DNA from: CAWHQZ01 sp963831645
GTDB taxonomy: Bacteria > Pseudomonadota > Alphaproteobacteria > Rhizobiales > Aestuariivirgaceae
Length of the DNA: 64,000 bases
Direction of reading: 5' to 3'
Assembly: GCA_963831645.1 (NCBI GenBank)
Contig: CAWHQZ010000028.1
Span: 627,035-691,034, forward strand
Shown: in pieces, positions 1 to 9,084 of the stretch
How positions within the stretch are numbered: the first letter of the stretch is position 1
Layout of the letters: each line of letters begins with the position of its first letter
Position numbers and translations under genes: made by a program
The notes under the pieces: model-generated
Databases searched by the model: none
Told to the model about the DNA's origin: nothing
Seen by the model: only the letters and a program-made list of their open reading frames with translations

Positions 1-452
1 TGTCCACGACCATGCGCCTGACCCGGGACCGCCGGTTTCTGATCCGTCATCACATTATCTATGCGCCTGCTCACGATGTGTCGGATGCAGCTCTCGATCG
101 GGTGCGAGGCGACCACTATCTGGCATTCAGGAAGCGCTTTCCGATGCTCGATCAGGTGACGATCGACCATACCTGGGCGGGCTTCGTGTGCCTTTCGCAA
201 AATCACGCGCCGGGCTTCGGCAAGGTGGCGCCGAACGTATGGGCCGCGGTCTGCCAGAACGCCGTCGGCGTCACCAAGGGCACGATCGGTGGCATGCTCG
301 CCGCCGACATGGCCTGCGGCGAGGACAATCCGCTCATTTCCGACATGTTGGCGCTGGGCGGTCCACGCAAGCTCCCGCCCCAGCCGTTTCTGGGTTGGGG
401 CGTGCGAATGAGGAATCGTTGGGACCTCTGGCGGGCACGGTACGAGGAGTGA
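1..452 (+). CDS. FAD-dependent oxidoreductase (DAO family), C-terminal part
   Basis: Only the last 150 or so residues are present; the reading frame is open from the left edge of the window, so the start and the N-terminal Rossmann fold lie outside. The visible part has the C-terminal pattern of the D-amino-acid-oxidase / gamma-glutamylputrescine-oxidase type of flavoprotein: an IRHHIIYAP strand, then HTWAGFVCLS, and the glycine-rich GTIGGMLAADMACGE segment that closes over the flavin. These enzymes oxidise amines or amino acids with FAD. Substrate cannot be named from this fragment. Confidence 0.75.
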   Translation, partial: STTMRLTRDRRFLIRHHIIYAPAHDVSDAALDRVRGDHYLAFRKRFPMLDQVTIDHTWAGFVCLSQNHAPGFGKVAPNVWAAVCQNAVGVTKGTIGGMLAADMACGEDNPLISDMLALGGPRKLPPQPFLGWGVRMRNRWDLWRARYEE

Positions 453-525
453 CGGCGTTTCCGATGTTTGGTGAAACTTAACCGTGACCGCTGTTAGCGG
501 TTGATTTGTTTATGGAATGTTCTAT

Positions 526-547
526 TTCTTACATACGAGTGTAAGAA
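526..547. promoter_or_regulatory. Palindromic operator of the AbrB/VapC pair
   Basis: A perfect 8-bp inverted repeat, TTCTTACA / TGTAAGAA, separated by six bases, ends 11 bp before the ATG of the antitoxin gene. Antitoxins of the AbrB/MazE fold bind palindromes of this kind to repress their own operon, so the position suggests autoregulation. The function is inferred from position and symmetry only. Confidence 0.6.
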
Positions 548-558
548 CTGGGGACGCA

Positions 559-804
559 ATGCGTGTTACGCAAAAGGGCCAGGTGACGATCCCGGGAGCG
601 ATCCGCCGTCAGGCAGGGCTCCTGCCGGGAACCGAAGTGGAATTCGTGCCGGAGAAGAGGGGTGTCCTCCTTCGTCCTGCCAAGACCGGCCGCAGAGCGA
701 CGCAGCGCGAACGGGAAATAGTCGACACCCTCGATCGCCTTCGCGGAAGTGCGACGATCAAGATGACGACGGAAGAAATCATGGCTTTGACAAGGGGTGA
801 ATGA
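559..804 (+). CDS. AbrB/MazE/SpoVT-type antitoxin
   Basis: An 81-aa protein. Residues 1-45 form the swapped-hairpin DNA-binding domain (MRVTQKGQVTIPGAIRR, then LLPGTEVEF), and the acidic and basic C-terminal tail is the usual toxin-binding part. The ATG at 559 was chosen over an in-frame ATG at 517 because it starts exactly at the conserved domain, has GGGGA upstream and leaves the palindrome at 526-547 in the leader. Its stop codon overlaps the start of the toxin gene by ATGA, so the two are translationally coupled. It should neutralise the VapC-like toxin and repress the operon. Confidence 0.88.
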   Translation: MRVTQKGQVTIPGAIRRQAGLLPGTEVEFVPEKRGVLLRPAKTGRRATQREREIVDTLDRLRGSATIKMTTEEIMALTRGE

Positions 805-1220
805 CGGCGGTTCTGGTCAATTCGAGCGTTCTCATTGATCTCGTGACGGGGGACGCTGATTGGGGCGACCGGTCGCGGGACGCCATCCTGCGTGCAGGGC
901 GCCTCCGTGAGCTTGTCATCAACCCGATCATCTTCGCCGAAGTGTCGATCCCCTACCGAAGGATCGAGGAAATCGACGAACGGTTACCGCGAACTGTCTT
1001 TCGACGGGAAGATCTGCCGTGGGAAGCCGCATTTCTTGCCGGCAAGGCATATGTTGCCTATCGCCGGGGTGGGGGCAGCCGCCGTTCTCCCTTACCCGAT
1101 TTTTTCATTGGGGCACATGCCGCGGTCCGCGGATACGACCTGTTGACACGCGATCCAGGCGGATTTCGAAGCTACTTCCCGACGGTTTCTGTCATCGAGC
1201 CCGAACGGCCGCCGCAATGA
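801..1220 (+). CDS. vapC: VapC-type PIN-domain toxin
   Basis: A 139-aa PIN-domain protein, the usual length for VapC ribonucleases, coupled to the AbrB-type antitoxin by an ATGA overlap. The N-terminal strand reads VLVNSSVLIDL, followed by Glu47 (FAEVS), Asp100 (LPDFFIGAHA) and Asp118 (LTRD). These match three of the four acidic metal ligands of the family. The first ligand, normally Asp in the LVDSSVLID motif, is Asn7 here. That change may weaken metal binding, or the family may tolerate it. If active, the protein would cut tRNA or rRNA when the antitoxin is degraded. Confidence 0.87.
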   Translation: MTAVLVNSSVLIDLVTGDADWGDRSRDAILRAGRLRELVINPIIFAEVSIPYRRIEEIDERLPRTVFRREDLPWEAAFLAGKAYVAYRRGGGSRRSPLPDFFIGAHAAVRGYDLLTRDPGGFRSYFPTVSVIEPERPPQ

Positions 1221-1263
1221 TCGGCAAGCTCAGTGTGTCAGCGGCCAGAGATTGAAGAGTCGA

Positions 1264-2643
1264 TCAGGCATCGACTTCGCCCCTCGCCAGCTCCAGCCCT
1301 TGCCTTGCCCCGGCGTCGACACGCTTCGTCAACCTGTAAGCGAGCAGCCGGGCGATCCGCTGGTCGCCGAGCGGCCGGCGCTCCACGCGTTGGTGAATGT
1401 CGAGATCGGGCTTGCTGTTGCCCTCGATGATGCAGGCGCCATCGGCGAGCATGGCGACATCCCAGCCCACCACTACGAGTTGCGGAAATGCGGCATGGGT
1501 GCGGCAGGCGAGCTCCACGACCTCTTTCCAGAGCGGCAGGCGCCGGCCGGCAAAGCGCGCCCCGCTCACCGGGTGGATCTCGTTCCAGCCGACGCCGGGC
1601 CTGATCCCCATATCCGAGGCCGGTCCGATTTCGCCGGTGTTCAGATCGACGGCGGTCGCCAGTCCGCCCTGGTGGAAATTATCGACCACGCAGTTGCTGC
1701 CGATCGCCATGCGGAAGGCGGCGTTGGTCGCCTCGAAGCCGTCCTCTTCATTGCGGCAGGTGAGGATGCGCGCCGTCGCCAACGCGCCGTTGCTGATGTC
1801 GGCGAGCTCCGGGTGATTTTCGAGCCGGGGCTGGACGACGATATCGCCGGTCAGCGACTGCCGCTCGAGCCGCGCCAGCAACGCCTCTCCGCCGAGCGTC
1901 TCGCCTGAGCTGTTGCGGTACCTGTCCTCGCCGAGATAGTCCCAGCGCTCACAGTGGTGGCCGCCGTTGCCCCGACGCGGCTTGACGAAGAGGTCCGAGG
2001 CGGGAAGCGCTGGGACCGTGCCATCCGTTGTCGCGGGTTTGCCGCCGGACAGGTGGAAATGCACGGGCACGGCGCGGATTCCGAGCCTGGCGCAGTCCCT
2101 TGCGAATGCGGCCTTGTCGGCCAGCAGATCCGCTCTGTCCGTCGGCTGCAGCAGGGCATAGGCCGAGCCGACCGTTTCATGGGCCGTGAGATAGAGACCG
2201 GCATTGCGCCGCCGGCCGTCGCGATAGAGCTCGAACATGTAGTACCAGAAAGGGGCGATCGACGGGCCGGCCGCGAGCTGGAGCTGCTCGGAGAGTTGCC
2301 GGCCGATCGGCTTGCCGCTCTCGCGGCGGATTGCCGAGCCGTTTCGCCGCGTGAAGAGCGCGGCCGCGACGATCAGCGCCACCGGCCACGCGACCGTCGC
2401 GATCAGGCCTCTGAGGGGGCCGGCCGGCAACGCCCAGTAGCTCCTGCCGTGGACCCAATGCAGGTAATCGGCAGGAGACTGGGTGGCCGATGGCGCGAGC
2501 GGCCGAAACACATACCGCACGGCCATCGGCAGCCCGGCAACATCGTAGGCGAACTGTTCGGCTCTGCTGAGGAAGCGGCTCCACAATCGGCCGGTGACGC
2601 GCGCCATCCGGATTTTTAGCTGCGAAGGAACCGTGGCAGGCAT
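1264..2643 (-). CDS. Sugar-transfer-associated ATP-grasp protein
   Basis: A 459-aa protein with a hydrophobic segment near residues 80-105 (ending VALIVAAALF) and an ATP-grasp domain from about residue 160 onward. ATP-grasp features are the LFVKPRRGNGG nucleotide-binding stretch near residue 220, a VQPRLENHPE strand, and the metal-binding end VVGWDVAM ... IIEGNSKPDLD. It fits the sugar-transfer-associated ATP-grasp family (PF14397), found in capsule and lipopolysaccharide loci, which probably ligates an amino acid or acid to a glycan or lipid. It begins 28 bp after the upstream ELM1 gene on the same strand, so the two are probably co-transcribed. Confidence 0.85.
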   Translation of the reverse strand: MPATVPSQLKIRMARVTGRLWSRFLSRAEQFAYDVAGLPMAVRYVFRPLAPSATQSPADYLHWVHGRSYWALPAGPLRGLIATVAWPVALIVAAALFTRRNGSAIRRESGKPIGRQLSEQLQLAAGPSIAPFWYYMFELYRDGRRRNAGLYLTAHETVGSAYALLQPTDRADLLADKAAFARDCARLGIRAVPVHFHLSGGKPATTDGTVPALPASDLFVKPRRGNGGHHCERWDYLGEDRYRNSSGETLGGEALLARLERQSLTGDIVVQPRLENHPELADISNGALATARILTCRNEEDGFEATNAAFRMAIGSNCVVDNFHQGGLATAVDLNTGEIGPASDMGIRPGVGWNEIHPVSGARFAGRRLPLWKEVVELACRTHAAFPQLVVVGWDVAMLADGACIIEGNSKPDLDIHQRVERRPLGDQRIARLLAYRLTKRVDAGARQGLELARGEVDA

Positions 2644-2671
2644 GGGTTTGTCGTCACCCCGAAGTATTGTG

Positions 2672-3820
2672 TCACCGCCAGGAGCGGCTTCTGCCCTCTT
2701 GACCGCGCAGCAGGCCGCGCACCCGGCTCACCGAACGCTGCAGCTCTTCCGTCTGCGGCGATCCACGGGCAGGCTGTGGATCATCGATCCAGCTCGCCCG
2801 GCCGGTTTCGATCAGCGCCCGATGAACGATGCGCAGGTCGCGCGACCATCGCGGCGGGCCAAACCGCATGGCGAGCCTGAAGGCGGTGCTGGCGAGGTCG
2901 CCGCCCCGCCAGTGTGGCGGCGGCAGGCTCTCGCCGCTCGCCGGGCCGGGAAGCTCGGCGCGCATCGCGCGCTCCTTCTCCTCGAAGTCGAAGAGCAGCA
3001 CTGGTTTGCCCGTGGCGGCGGCTTCCGACATCATTGAGATGCTATCGGCAGTCACGATGATGCGCTGGGCCAAAGCAAGATAGGCGAAGTACGGATTTTC
3101 ATCCGGCTCGGCACGGAAGCGATGGCCGTGATGGGGAACGGAAATGGCGGCGAACAAGGCTTCCGCAACGGCGGGCGGAGTACGCGGGCTCGTCGAGACG
3201 AGCAGGCTGCCGCCCTCGTCTTGCGCGAGACGGCTCGCTTGCCGCCCGAGGCGGTCGCCCGCAGCAGGCGAAAATACATAAGGACCGCTGCTGCCGCCGA
3301 CGAGAACCGCCGTCAGCGGTCGCGGCAGGTCGGCAAGCCGCGACGACCAGGCCGTGGCCGCCCGGGCGAGGTTCTGCGGGTCCACATCGTGAAGCGGCAG
3401 CGAGTTGTGCAGCACGTTGGCGCGATCGGGCAGGCGATATTGCGGCGTCGTGATGACCAGATCGAAACGATCGAGCGTCCAGGGCGTGCCGACATAGACG
3501 AGCTTGGCCGAAGGGTTGCCGTGGCGGCGGATCCAGAATGCAACGGCTTCCGTCGGTCTTCCGGCTGCGATGACGAGGTCCGGATAGGGCGGGGCGATCA
3601 GGCGCCTGGAAGCCGCATCGACTGCCGCGAGCGATGGCGCGGCGGCCAGCCGCACCAGGGCTTCATGCCGCCGGAACGCGAGCCGCTTGACCTCGCAGGG
3701 CCAGCCCAATGCGTCCGCCAGCGTCAGCAGCTGGCGATTGTCGCCGGCGTGCGGGCTTGCTAGAAATCCACACGAGGGGCGCCCCGGCTTCGGGCGCGGT
3801 GAAACCAGGAGCACTCGCAT
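2672..3820 (-). CDS. ELM1-family protein, copy 1
   Basis: A 382-aa protein of the ELM1/GtrOC1 family (PF06258, formerly DUF1022). Landmarks are the HAGDNRQLLTLADALGWP start, LVYVGTPW, DLVITTPQYRLP, AVLVGGSSGPY, LVSTSPRTP and ITADSISMMSEAAATGKPV. The last block is the GT-B-like nucleotide-sugar pocket. The biochemical role in bacteria is not settled, but the family sits with cell-envelope sugar genes, and its fold resembles GT-B glycosyltransferases. It is transcribed with the ATP-grasp gene and diverges from the GT8-like gene at 3959. A second paralogue lies at 6144. Confidence 0.85.
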   Translation of the reverse strand: MRVLLVSPRPKPGRPSCGFLASPHAGDNRQLLTLADALGWPCEVKRLAFRRHEALVRLAAAPSLAAVDAASRRLIAPPYPDLVIAAGRPTEAVAFWIRRHGNPSAKLVYVGTPWTLDRFDLVITTPQYRLPDRANVLHNSLPLHDVDPQNLARAATAWSSRLADLPRPLTAVLVGGSSGPYVFSPAAGDRLGRQASRLAQDEGGSLLVSTSPRTPPAVAEALFAAISVPHHGHRFRAEPDENPYFAYLALAQRIIVTADSISMMSEAAATGKPVLLFDFEEKERAMRAELPGPASGESLPPPHWRGGDLASTAFRLAMRFGPPRWSRDLRIVHRALIETGRASWIDDPQPARGSPQTEELQRSVSRVRGLLRGQEGRSRSWR

Positions 3821-3958
3821 TCACATGGGCCATGAGTCTCGGCCGCGGTACGACCCGGGCTCTCCTGATCTTGAAATCGAGTCCGCTGCTGGATGTCATG
3901 ATGACGTCACACGGCGCACGTTACCCGACGCCTTCATCCAACGGTAGTTCCAAAAGCC

Positions 3959-4876
3959 ATGACCGACGCTGAAACACCCCGGCCCCACGTATTCATCCAG
4001 TCGAATGCCAAGCAGTCCATCGGGGCGGTCGTTTCCGCCTACTCGATGCAACGGAATTCCCGCCATGCCGGCGAGTTCGACGTCACGATCATGCGTCAGG
4101 AAGACTATCCTTTTTTCAGGGCGCGCGATGGTCAATCCTACCGCCGCCATGGTGTCAGCCGCGTATGGCAGGAAAACGATCTGCAGTCCTTCTCGCTGAC
4201 CCGCTTCCTGCCGCCCCAGCTCATGGGCTATCGGGGCCGGGCGCTCGTCGTCGATCCGGATGTCTTCGCCGTCGGTGACGTGTGGGAGTTGTTGACACGT
4301 GACATGCAGGGCAAGGCCATTTTGTGCCGGCGGTCGAAGTTCAAGAACGGCGCCTTCGCCACCAGCGTGATGTTGCTCGACTGCACCAGGCTGAAGCACT
4401 GGAATGTGGAGCAGGGCTTCGCGGAGCTTTTCGATGGCCGGCGTGACTACCACAACTGGATTTCGCTCCTCATGGAGCCGCGTGAGAGCATTGGATTTTT
4501 TGAAGACGAGTGGAACGATTTCGACCGGCTGACGCCGGCCACCAGGATGCTGCACAACACGCGCCGCCGCACCCAGCCGTGGAAAACCGGCCTGCGGGTC
4601 GACTATACGCCGACCGAGTTCGTGCCGGTGATCGGCTGGATCATGCGCGCCCGCCGGGTCCTGTTCGGTGCGCACGGGCTGCTCGGCAGCTATGCGCGCC
4701 ATCCTGACCGCAACCAGGAGGCCTTCTTCTTCGGCCTGCTGCGGGAATGCGTCGATGCGGGTCTTCTGGACGCCGCGACGCTGAAGGAGGCGATGGCACG
4801 GAACCATATCCGTCATGACGCTCTCGATGTCATGGCTCAGGCTCCGCGGCCGCCGCAGCTTAAGGCCGCGCACTGA
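3959..4876 (+). CDS. GT8-like glycosyltransferase
   Basis: A 305-aa protein with a single Rossmann-like domain. The IQSNAKQSIGAVVSAYS start is typical of nucleotide-sugar binding. VVDPDVFAVGDVWEL carries the DxD-like metal motif, and HNWISLLMEP with FDRLTPATRMLHNT resembles the acceptor region of glycogenin/LgtC-type (GT8) enzymes. It probably adds a sugar to a surface glycan. The start has no strong Shine-Dalgarno, but no better one is available. It is followed after 25 bp by the GT4 gene on the same strand. Confidence 0.7.
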   Translation: MTDAETPRPHVFIQSNAKQSIGAVVSAYSMQRNSRHAGEFDVTIMRQEDYPFFRARDGQSYRRHGVSRVWQENDLQSFSLTRFLPPQLMGYRGRALVVDPDVFAVGDVWELLTRDMQGKAILCRRSKFKNGAFATSVMLLDCTRLKHWNVEQGFAELFDGRRDYHNWISLLMEPRESIGFFEDEWNDFDRLTPATRMLHNTRRRTQPWKTGLRVDYTPTEFVPVIGWIMRARRVLFGAHGLLGSYARHPDRNQEAFFFGLLRECVDAGLLDAATLKEAMARNHIRHDALDVMAQAPRPPQLKAAH

Positions 4877-4901
4877 GGACCGGCGCGCCGGCGAATCCTG
4901 G

Positions 4902-6162
4902 ATGACCCGGGAAGAAGCTGCAGAAATCGCCGGCGCCGGTGACCGGCAGCTGCGGGTCGCGCTGTTCACCGGCAACTACAACTATATCAAGGACGGAGTG
5001 GCCCTGACCCTCAACCGGCTGGTACGGTTCCTCGAAGGAGAATCACGTCGCCGTTCTCGTCTTTGCGCCCACCGGTCCCAAGCCTGCGTTCGATGCCGCC
5101 GGAGACCTCGTATCGGTTCCCTCGTTAGCCATTCCGCGCCGTCCCGAATATCGCTTTGCGCTCGGTCTCCCGGCTCGCGCGCGCCGACGCCTTGCGGAGT
5201 TCAGGCCCAATCTTTTTCATATCGCCGTGCCCGACCTGCTCGGCTATCGGGCTCTCAAGCTTGCCGGCGAATGGAATGTTCCCGCCGTCGCCTCGTTTCA
5301 CACGCGCTACGATCAGTATCTGAAGTTCTACGGTCTCGGCCGCCTCGAGCCCCTCGGCAAGAGATACCTGCGCCATTTCTACGGAAAATGCCGGCAGGTG
5401 TATCCGCCGACCGAGTCCATGGCCGCCATCATCCAGGAGGAGGGCTACTCCGAGAGGGTCCGCATCTGGTCGCGCGGCGTGGATGTCGAGTTGTTCGATC
5501 CCGGCCGGCGCAGCCGGCAGTGGCGCCGGTCGCTCGGCATTGCCGATGAAGAAGTAGTGGTGAATTTCACCAGCCGCCTCGTCAAGGAAAAGAACACCGG
5601 CCTTCTGACCCGTATCTTCGCCGCCCTGCAACGGGAGGGCTCGACGTTCCGGGCCATGATCGTCGGCGACGGGCCGGAAGAAGGGAGCATGAAGGCGGCA
5701 TTGCCCGATGCGGTCTTCACCGGTTTCCTCCACGGCGAAGCACTCGCGCGCGCGTATGCGTCCTCGGATGTTTTTCTGTTTCCCAGCGAAAGCGAGACGT
5801 TCGGCAACGTGACGCTCGAGGCCATGGCGAGCGGCCTGCCGGCGGTGTGTGCCGATGCCAGCGGCAGCCGCTCACTGGTGATCGAGGGGGTCACGGGATT
5901 CCTTGTCGGAGCCGGGAACGAAGCGGGTTTCCCGGCGCGGCTTGGCGCTCTCGTCGGCAGCAGTGACCTGCGCGCACACATGGGCAAGGAGGCGCGGGCA
6001 CGCGCTTTGACGTTCGCATGGGACGATACGCTCGCGAACCTGCTGGCGAGCTACAGGGATGTCGTCGCGGCGGGGGACACCGTGGTGCATGGCGGAACGG
6101 CTGGCGGGTTGAAGCCGGCGCCGCTCGTTTGCGGAGCGGAGAAATGGCCGGCGTCGCAGTGA
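4902..6162 (+). CDS. GT4 glycosyltransferase (frameshifted near 5037)
   Basis: One gene of about 419 aa read in two frames. Residues 1-45 (VALFTGNYNYIKDGVALTL) are in the first frame. After an extra base near 5037 the protein continues as ENHVAVLVFAPTGP in the next frame to the stop at 6162. It is a GT-B, family 4 enzyme: donor-domain start, FHTRYDQYLKFYG acceptor region, VNFTSRLVKEKN, VGDGPEE, FLFPSESETFGNVTLEAMA with the EX7E motif, and GVDVELF. It resembles PimB/MgtA-type mannosyl and glucuronosyl transferases acting on membrane lipids. The end overlaps the start of the next gene by 19 bp. Confidence 0.83.
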
Positions 6163-7259
6163 AGCAGAGGGGGAAGACGGCGCCCCGCCGGCAAACTCGC
6201 CCGCCGAAAGTATGGCTTCTTTCGCAGGGTCGCCGCGGTGATCTCGAGCAGATGCTGGCGCTCGCGCAGGCGCTGTCGTGGCCGCTCGAGATCAAGACGC
6301 TCGTCTTCCGGCCTCCGGCAATCCCGGCACTGGCGCCCGTGCTGCTCAGGGCCGATGCCAGCGATAGAATCGCGCCGCCGTGGCCCGATGCCATCGTCTG
6401 CGCCGAGGCAATGGCCAGTGTGATCGCCCGGCGCCTGCGCCGCCTCGCCGGAGGAAGCACGAAGCTGATCTGCCTCGGCCGGCCGGCCGGCGATCCGGCT
6501 GCCTTCGACCTGGTGCTTACGACGGCACAGTATCATCTGCCGCCGCGGCCCAATGTGGTCGAACTGTCGCTGCCGCTCACCGCTCTACCGGCGCCCGACA
6601 GTCCGGCCGGCGGCAAGCTCGCCGCGCGGTTGACGGGCGACCGCCCGCACATCGCGGTCGTGATCGGCGGCGCGAGCTCTCCCGAAATCCTCGATCGAGC
6701 CGTCGCCCGGGAGCTTGCGGGCGCCCTTTGCCGGTACGCGGTCCAGAACGGCGGCACTCTGCATGTGGTTACGAGCCCGAGGACGAGCCGCAAGGTGTCC
6801 GATGAGCTTCTCAGGCGCTTTCCCCCGCCGCACCGCGTTCATGTCTATGACCGCGCGGCGAACAATCCCTACCGGCGGATCCTCGCCCTCGCCGATGAGA
6901 TCATCGTGACCAATGACAGCGTCTCCATGGTCGCCGATGCGCTGGCGACGCAGAAGCCCGTTTATGTCTATGCGCTCCCGCGCTCCCGTAACCTCGCTTT
7001 TCGCGCATCAGAATGGTGTCGCCGCAACGTGCTGGAGACTGCCCCCGTGCCGCTGTTGCTGCGGCCCGTTGCATGGCTGTTCGACAAGGGGTTCGTCGAG
7101 ACGAGCGCCGACCGGTCGCGCCTTTTCCGCCGGCTTGCGAGCGAGGGCCGCATCGGCTGGTTCGGCGGCGCCCCGCCGCTGGTCCGCAGGGACGCGGTGG
7201 CTCACGACTTGGAAACCGCCGTCGCCCGGGTGAAAGATCTGTTTCCGAAGGCCGGTTGA
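6144..7259 (+). CDS. ELM1-family protein, copy 2
   Basis: A 371-aa paralogue of the protein at 2672-3820, with the same landmarks: LSQGRRGDLEQMLALAQALSW, LVLTTAQYHLPPRPNV, HIAVVIGGASSP, VVTSPRTSRKV and IIVTNDSVSMVADALATQKP. The ATG at 6144 was chosen because GCGGAG lies upstream and the family homology starts soon after; it overlaps the GT4 stop, implying coupling. Having two ELM1 genes around two glycosyltransferases suggests one shared glycan product. Its exact reaction is unknown. Confidence 0.85.
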   Translation: MAGVAVKQRGKTAPRRQTRPPKVWLLSQGRRGDLEQMLALAQALSWPLEIKTLVFRPPAIPALAPVLLRADASDRIAPPWPDAIVCAEAMASVIARRLRRLAGGSTKLICLGRPAGDPAAFDLVLTTAQYHLPPRPNVVELSLPLTALPAPDSPAGGKLAARLTGDRPHIAVVIGGASSPEILDRAVARELAGALCRYAVQNGGTLHVVTSPRTSRKVSDELLRRFPPPHRVHVYDRAANNPYRRILALADEIIVTNDSVSMVADALATQKPVYVYALPRSRNLAFRASEWCRRNVLETAPVPLLLRPVAWLFDKGFVETSADRSRLFRRLASEGRIGWFGGAPPLVRRDAVAHDLETAVARVKDLFPKAG

Positions 7260-7327
7260 GTTTCCGGAAACCCTGCCCTTGGGCAACGTCCTCCGGGCGC
7301 CTATCGGTGGGGTAGGCGGCGGGCAAA

Positions 7328-8929
7328 TCACTCCGTCGCATTCCCGCGCAGCCGGACTTCCATCAGGTCGAGCTCGCGCTCGATGCGTCGCCGCGTCTCG
7401 TCGATCAGTTCACCCGAGCGCTCGAGCTCGTGAATTTGGGCGCGCTCATGGGCGATGAGGCTGAGCTCGATTTCCTCGCGCAGTCTCGCCAGCTCCCGGC
7501 GCTGCTCTTCGCTGTGCGCACGCAGCTCGAGCAGGCCGAGCCGGTCGGCAATGCTCGCCTCGAGGGCATCCACCATGTCGCGGGGAAGCTTCCGTTCGCT
7601 GCCGATTTCGCCGACCCGCCTGGCGACGGCTGCCAGAGCCTTGCGCCGCGCTGCGGCTTCGGCGCTTTGTTCCCGGCGGCGCTCCTCGCGGGTGAGCTCG
7701 GAGAGGCCGAGCGCTTTGACGACGAAAGGCAGGGACAGTCCCTGGCCGACCAGCGTGACGAGGATGACGCTGAAGGTGAGGAATATGATGAGATCGCGGT
7801 CCGGGAACGCCTCGCCGGTAGCCGTCACCAGCGGGATCGCCAGGGCCGCGGCGAGGGAAACGATGCCGCGGACGCCGGTGTATCCGAGGGCGAACACCAC
7901 CCGCCAGCCCGGTGCGGGGTCGCGCCGGGAGAGGCCAGGGACCACCCACCGCGGAACATAGGTGGCAGGAAAGACCCACAGGAATCGCGCCACGATCACT
8001 ACCGCGCTGGTCAGCGCCGCGTACGCCAGGAGCGTGGCGGCCGGCAGACCTTCCATGCGGTTAAGCAGAAATCCCGCCTGTGAGCCGGTCAGCAGAAACA
8101 CCAGGCCCTCGATGACGTAGATGACGAAATCCCAGAAGAAGACCCCCTGCAGCCGGGTGGCTGCGCTGATGAGCCGGGGCCCGTTCCAGCTGACGTAGAG
8201 CCCTGCCGCCACGGTGGCCAGCACGCCTGAGCCGCCGAAATGCTCCGGCACCCAGAACGCGACGTAGGGCGTTATCAGCGCGAGGGTGATCTCGACGCGC
8301 GCGTCGCTTGCCCAGCGCCGCAGGCGCAACACGAGCCACCCGACCAGGATGCCATAGGCGATCTCGCCCGCCACAATGGCGAGAAAGGTTCCCGTCGCAT
8401 GCCCGATCGAAAAGGTCCCGAGGCTGATCGCAGTGACGGCGAAGCGGTAGAAGGTGAGGGCGGTCGCATCGTTGACGAGCCCCTCTCCCTCGAGAACGAG
8501 CGCGAGGCGCCGCGGCACCCTGAGGCGACGCAGGATGGCCAGCGGCGCTATGACGTCGGGCGGCGAAACGATCGCACCCAGCAGAAAGGCGACATTCCAG
8601 TCGAGCCCGATCAGCCAGTGGGCCGCCGCGGCGACCAGCAGGGTAGTGAACGCGACGCAGCCGACGGCGAGGAGCGCGATGGGGCGAAGGTTGAAGCAGA
8701 ACTCCCGCCAGCTCATGGAGACGCCGGCGACGTAGATGACCGGAGGCAGGATCAGCAGCAACACCAGTTCGGGGGCGAGTTCGATCTTCGGCATCCCCGG
8801 CGCGAGGCTCAGCAGAACGCCTGCGACGACGAGCAGGATGGCCGGTGGGATCTTCAGCCGGCGGGCTGTCACGGCGACGCCTGCCAGGATCGCGAGGAGG
8901 AGGACCAGGATTCGGATCGTCTCGATCAC
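7328..8929 (-). CDS. CPA1-type Na+/H+ antiporter
   Basis: A 533-aa inner-membrane protein with roughly twelve hydrophobic segments in residues 1-400 and a charged cytoplasmic tail rich in Glu and Arg (400-533). The GAIVSPPDVIAPLAIL and EGEGLVNDATALTFYRFAV motifs are the signature of the CPA1 family, where the Asp of SPPD and the ND pair form the ion-binding site. It exchanges Na+ (or K+) for protons and controls internal pH. The start is GTG at 8929. It stands alone between convergent and divergent neighbours. Confidence 0.9.
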   Translation of the reverse strand: MIETIRILVLLLAILAGVAVTARRLKIPPAILLVVAGVLLSLAPGMPKIELAPELVLLLILPPVIYVAGVSMSWREFCFNLRPIALLAVGCVAFTTLLVAAAAHWLIGLDWNVAFLLGAIVSPPDVIAPLAILRRLRVPRRLALVLEGEGLVNDATALTFYRFAVTAISLGTFSIGHATGTFLAIVAGEIAYGILVGWLVLRLRRWASDARVEITLALITPYVAFWVPEHFGGSGVLATVAAGLYVSWNGPRLISAATRLQGVFFWDFVIYVIEGLVFLLTGSQAGFLLNRMEGLPAATLLAYAALTSAVVIVARFLWVFPATYVPRWVVPGLSRRDPAPGWRVVFALGYTGVRGIVSLAAALAIPLVTATGEAFPDRDLIIFLTFSVILVTLVGQGLSLPFVVKALGLSELTREERRREQSAEAAARRKALAAVARRVGEIGSERKLPRDMVDALEASIADRLGLLELRAHSEEQRRELARLREEIELSLIAHERAQIHELERSGELIDETRRRIERELDLMEVRLRGNATE

Positions 8930-9084
8930 GTGAATCTCTCACAGTTCCCCGGCCAAGCCCCGATAGATTGACCCAGCCGCGCCGGAAACGCTATCCCCCG
9001 AAACATTCGCGTGACAAAGATGTGGATGTTGTATGACAGTGAAATGCGCTAAGAGGACCGGGTCGAAACCGGGTTAGTGGTGCG

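Noticed and set aside
1252..1908. Long plus-strand open frame opposite the ATP-grasp gene
   Set aside because: It is antisense to a clearly conserved protein and lacks motifs; GC-rich codons give long shadow frames.
5020..5060. Programmed ribosomal frameshift in the GT4 gene
   Set aside because: There is no slippery heptamer or downstream structure, and similar single-base breaks occur throughout the window, so sequence error is more likely.
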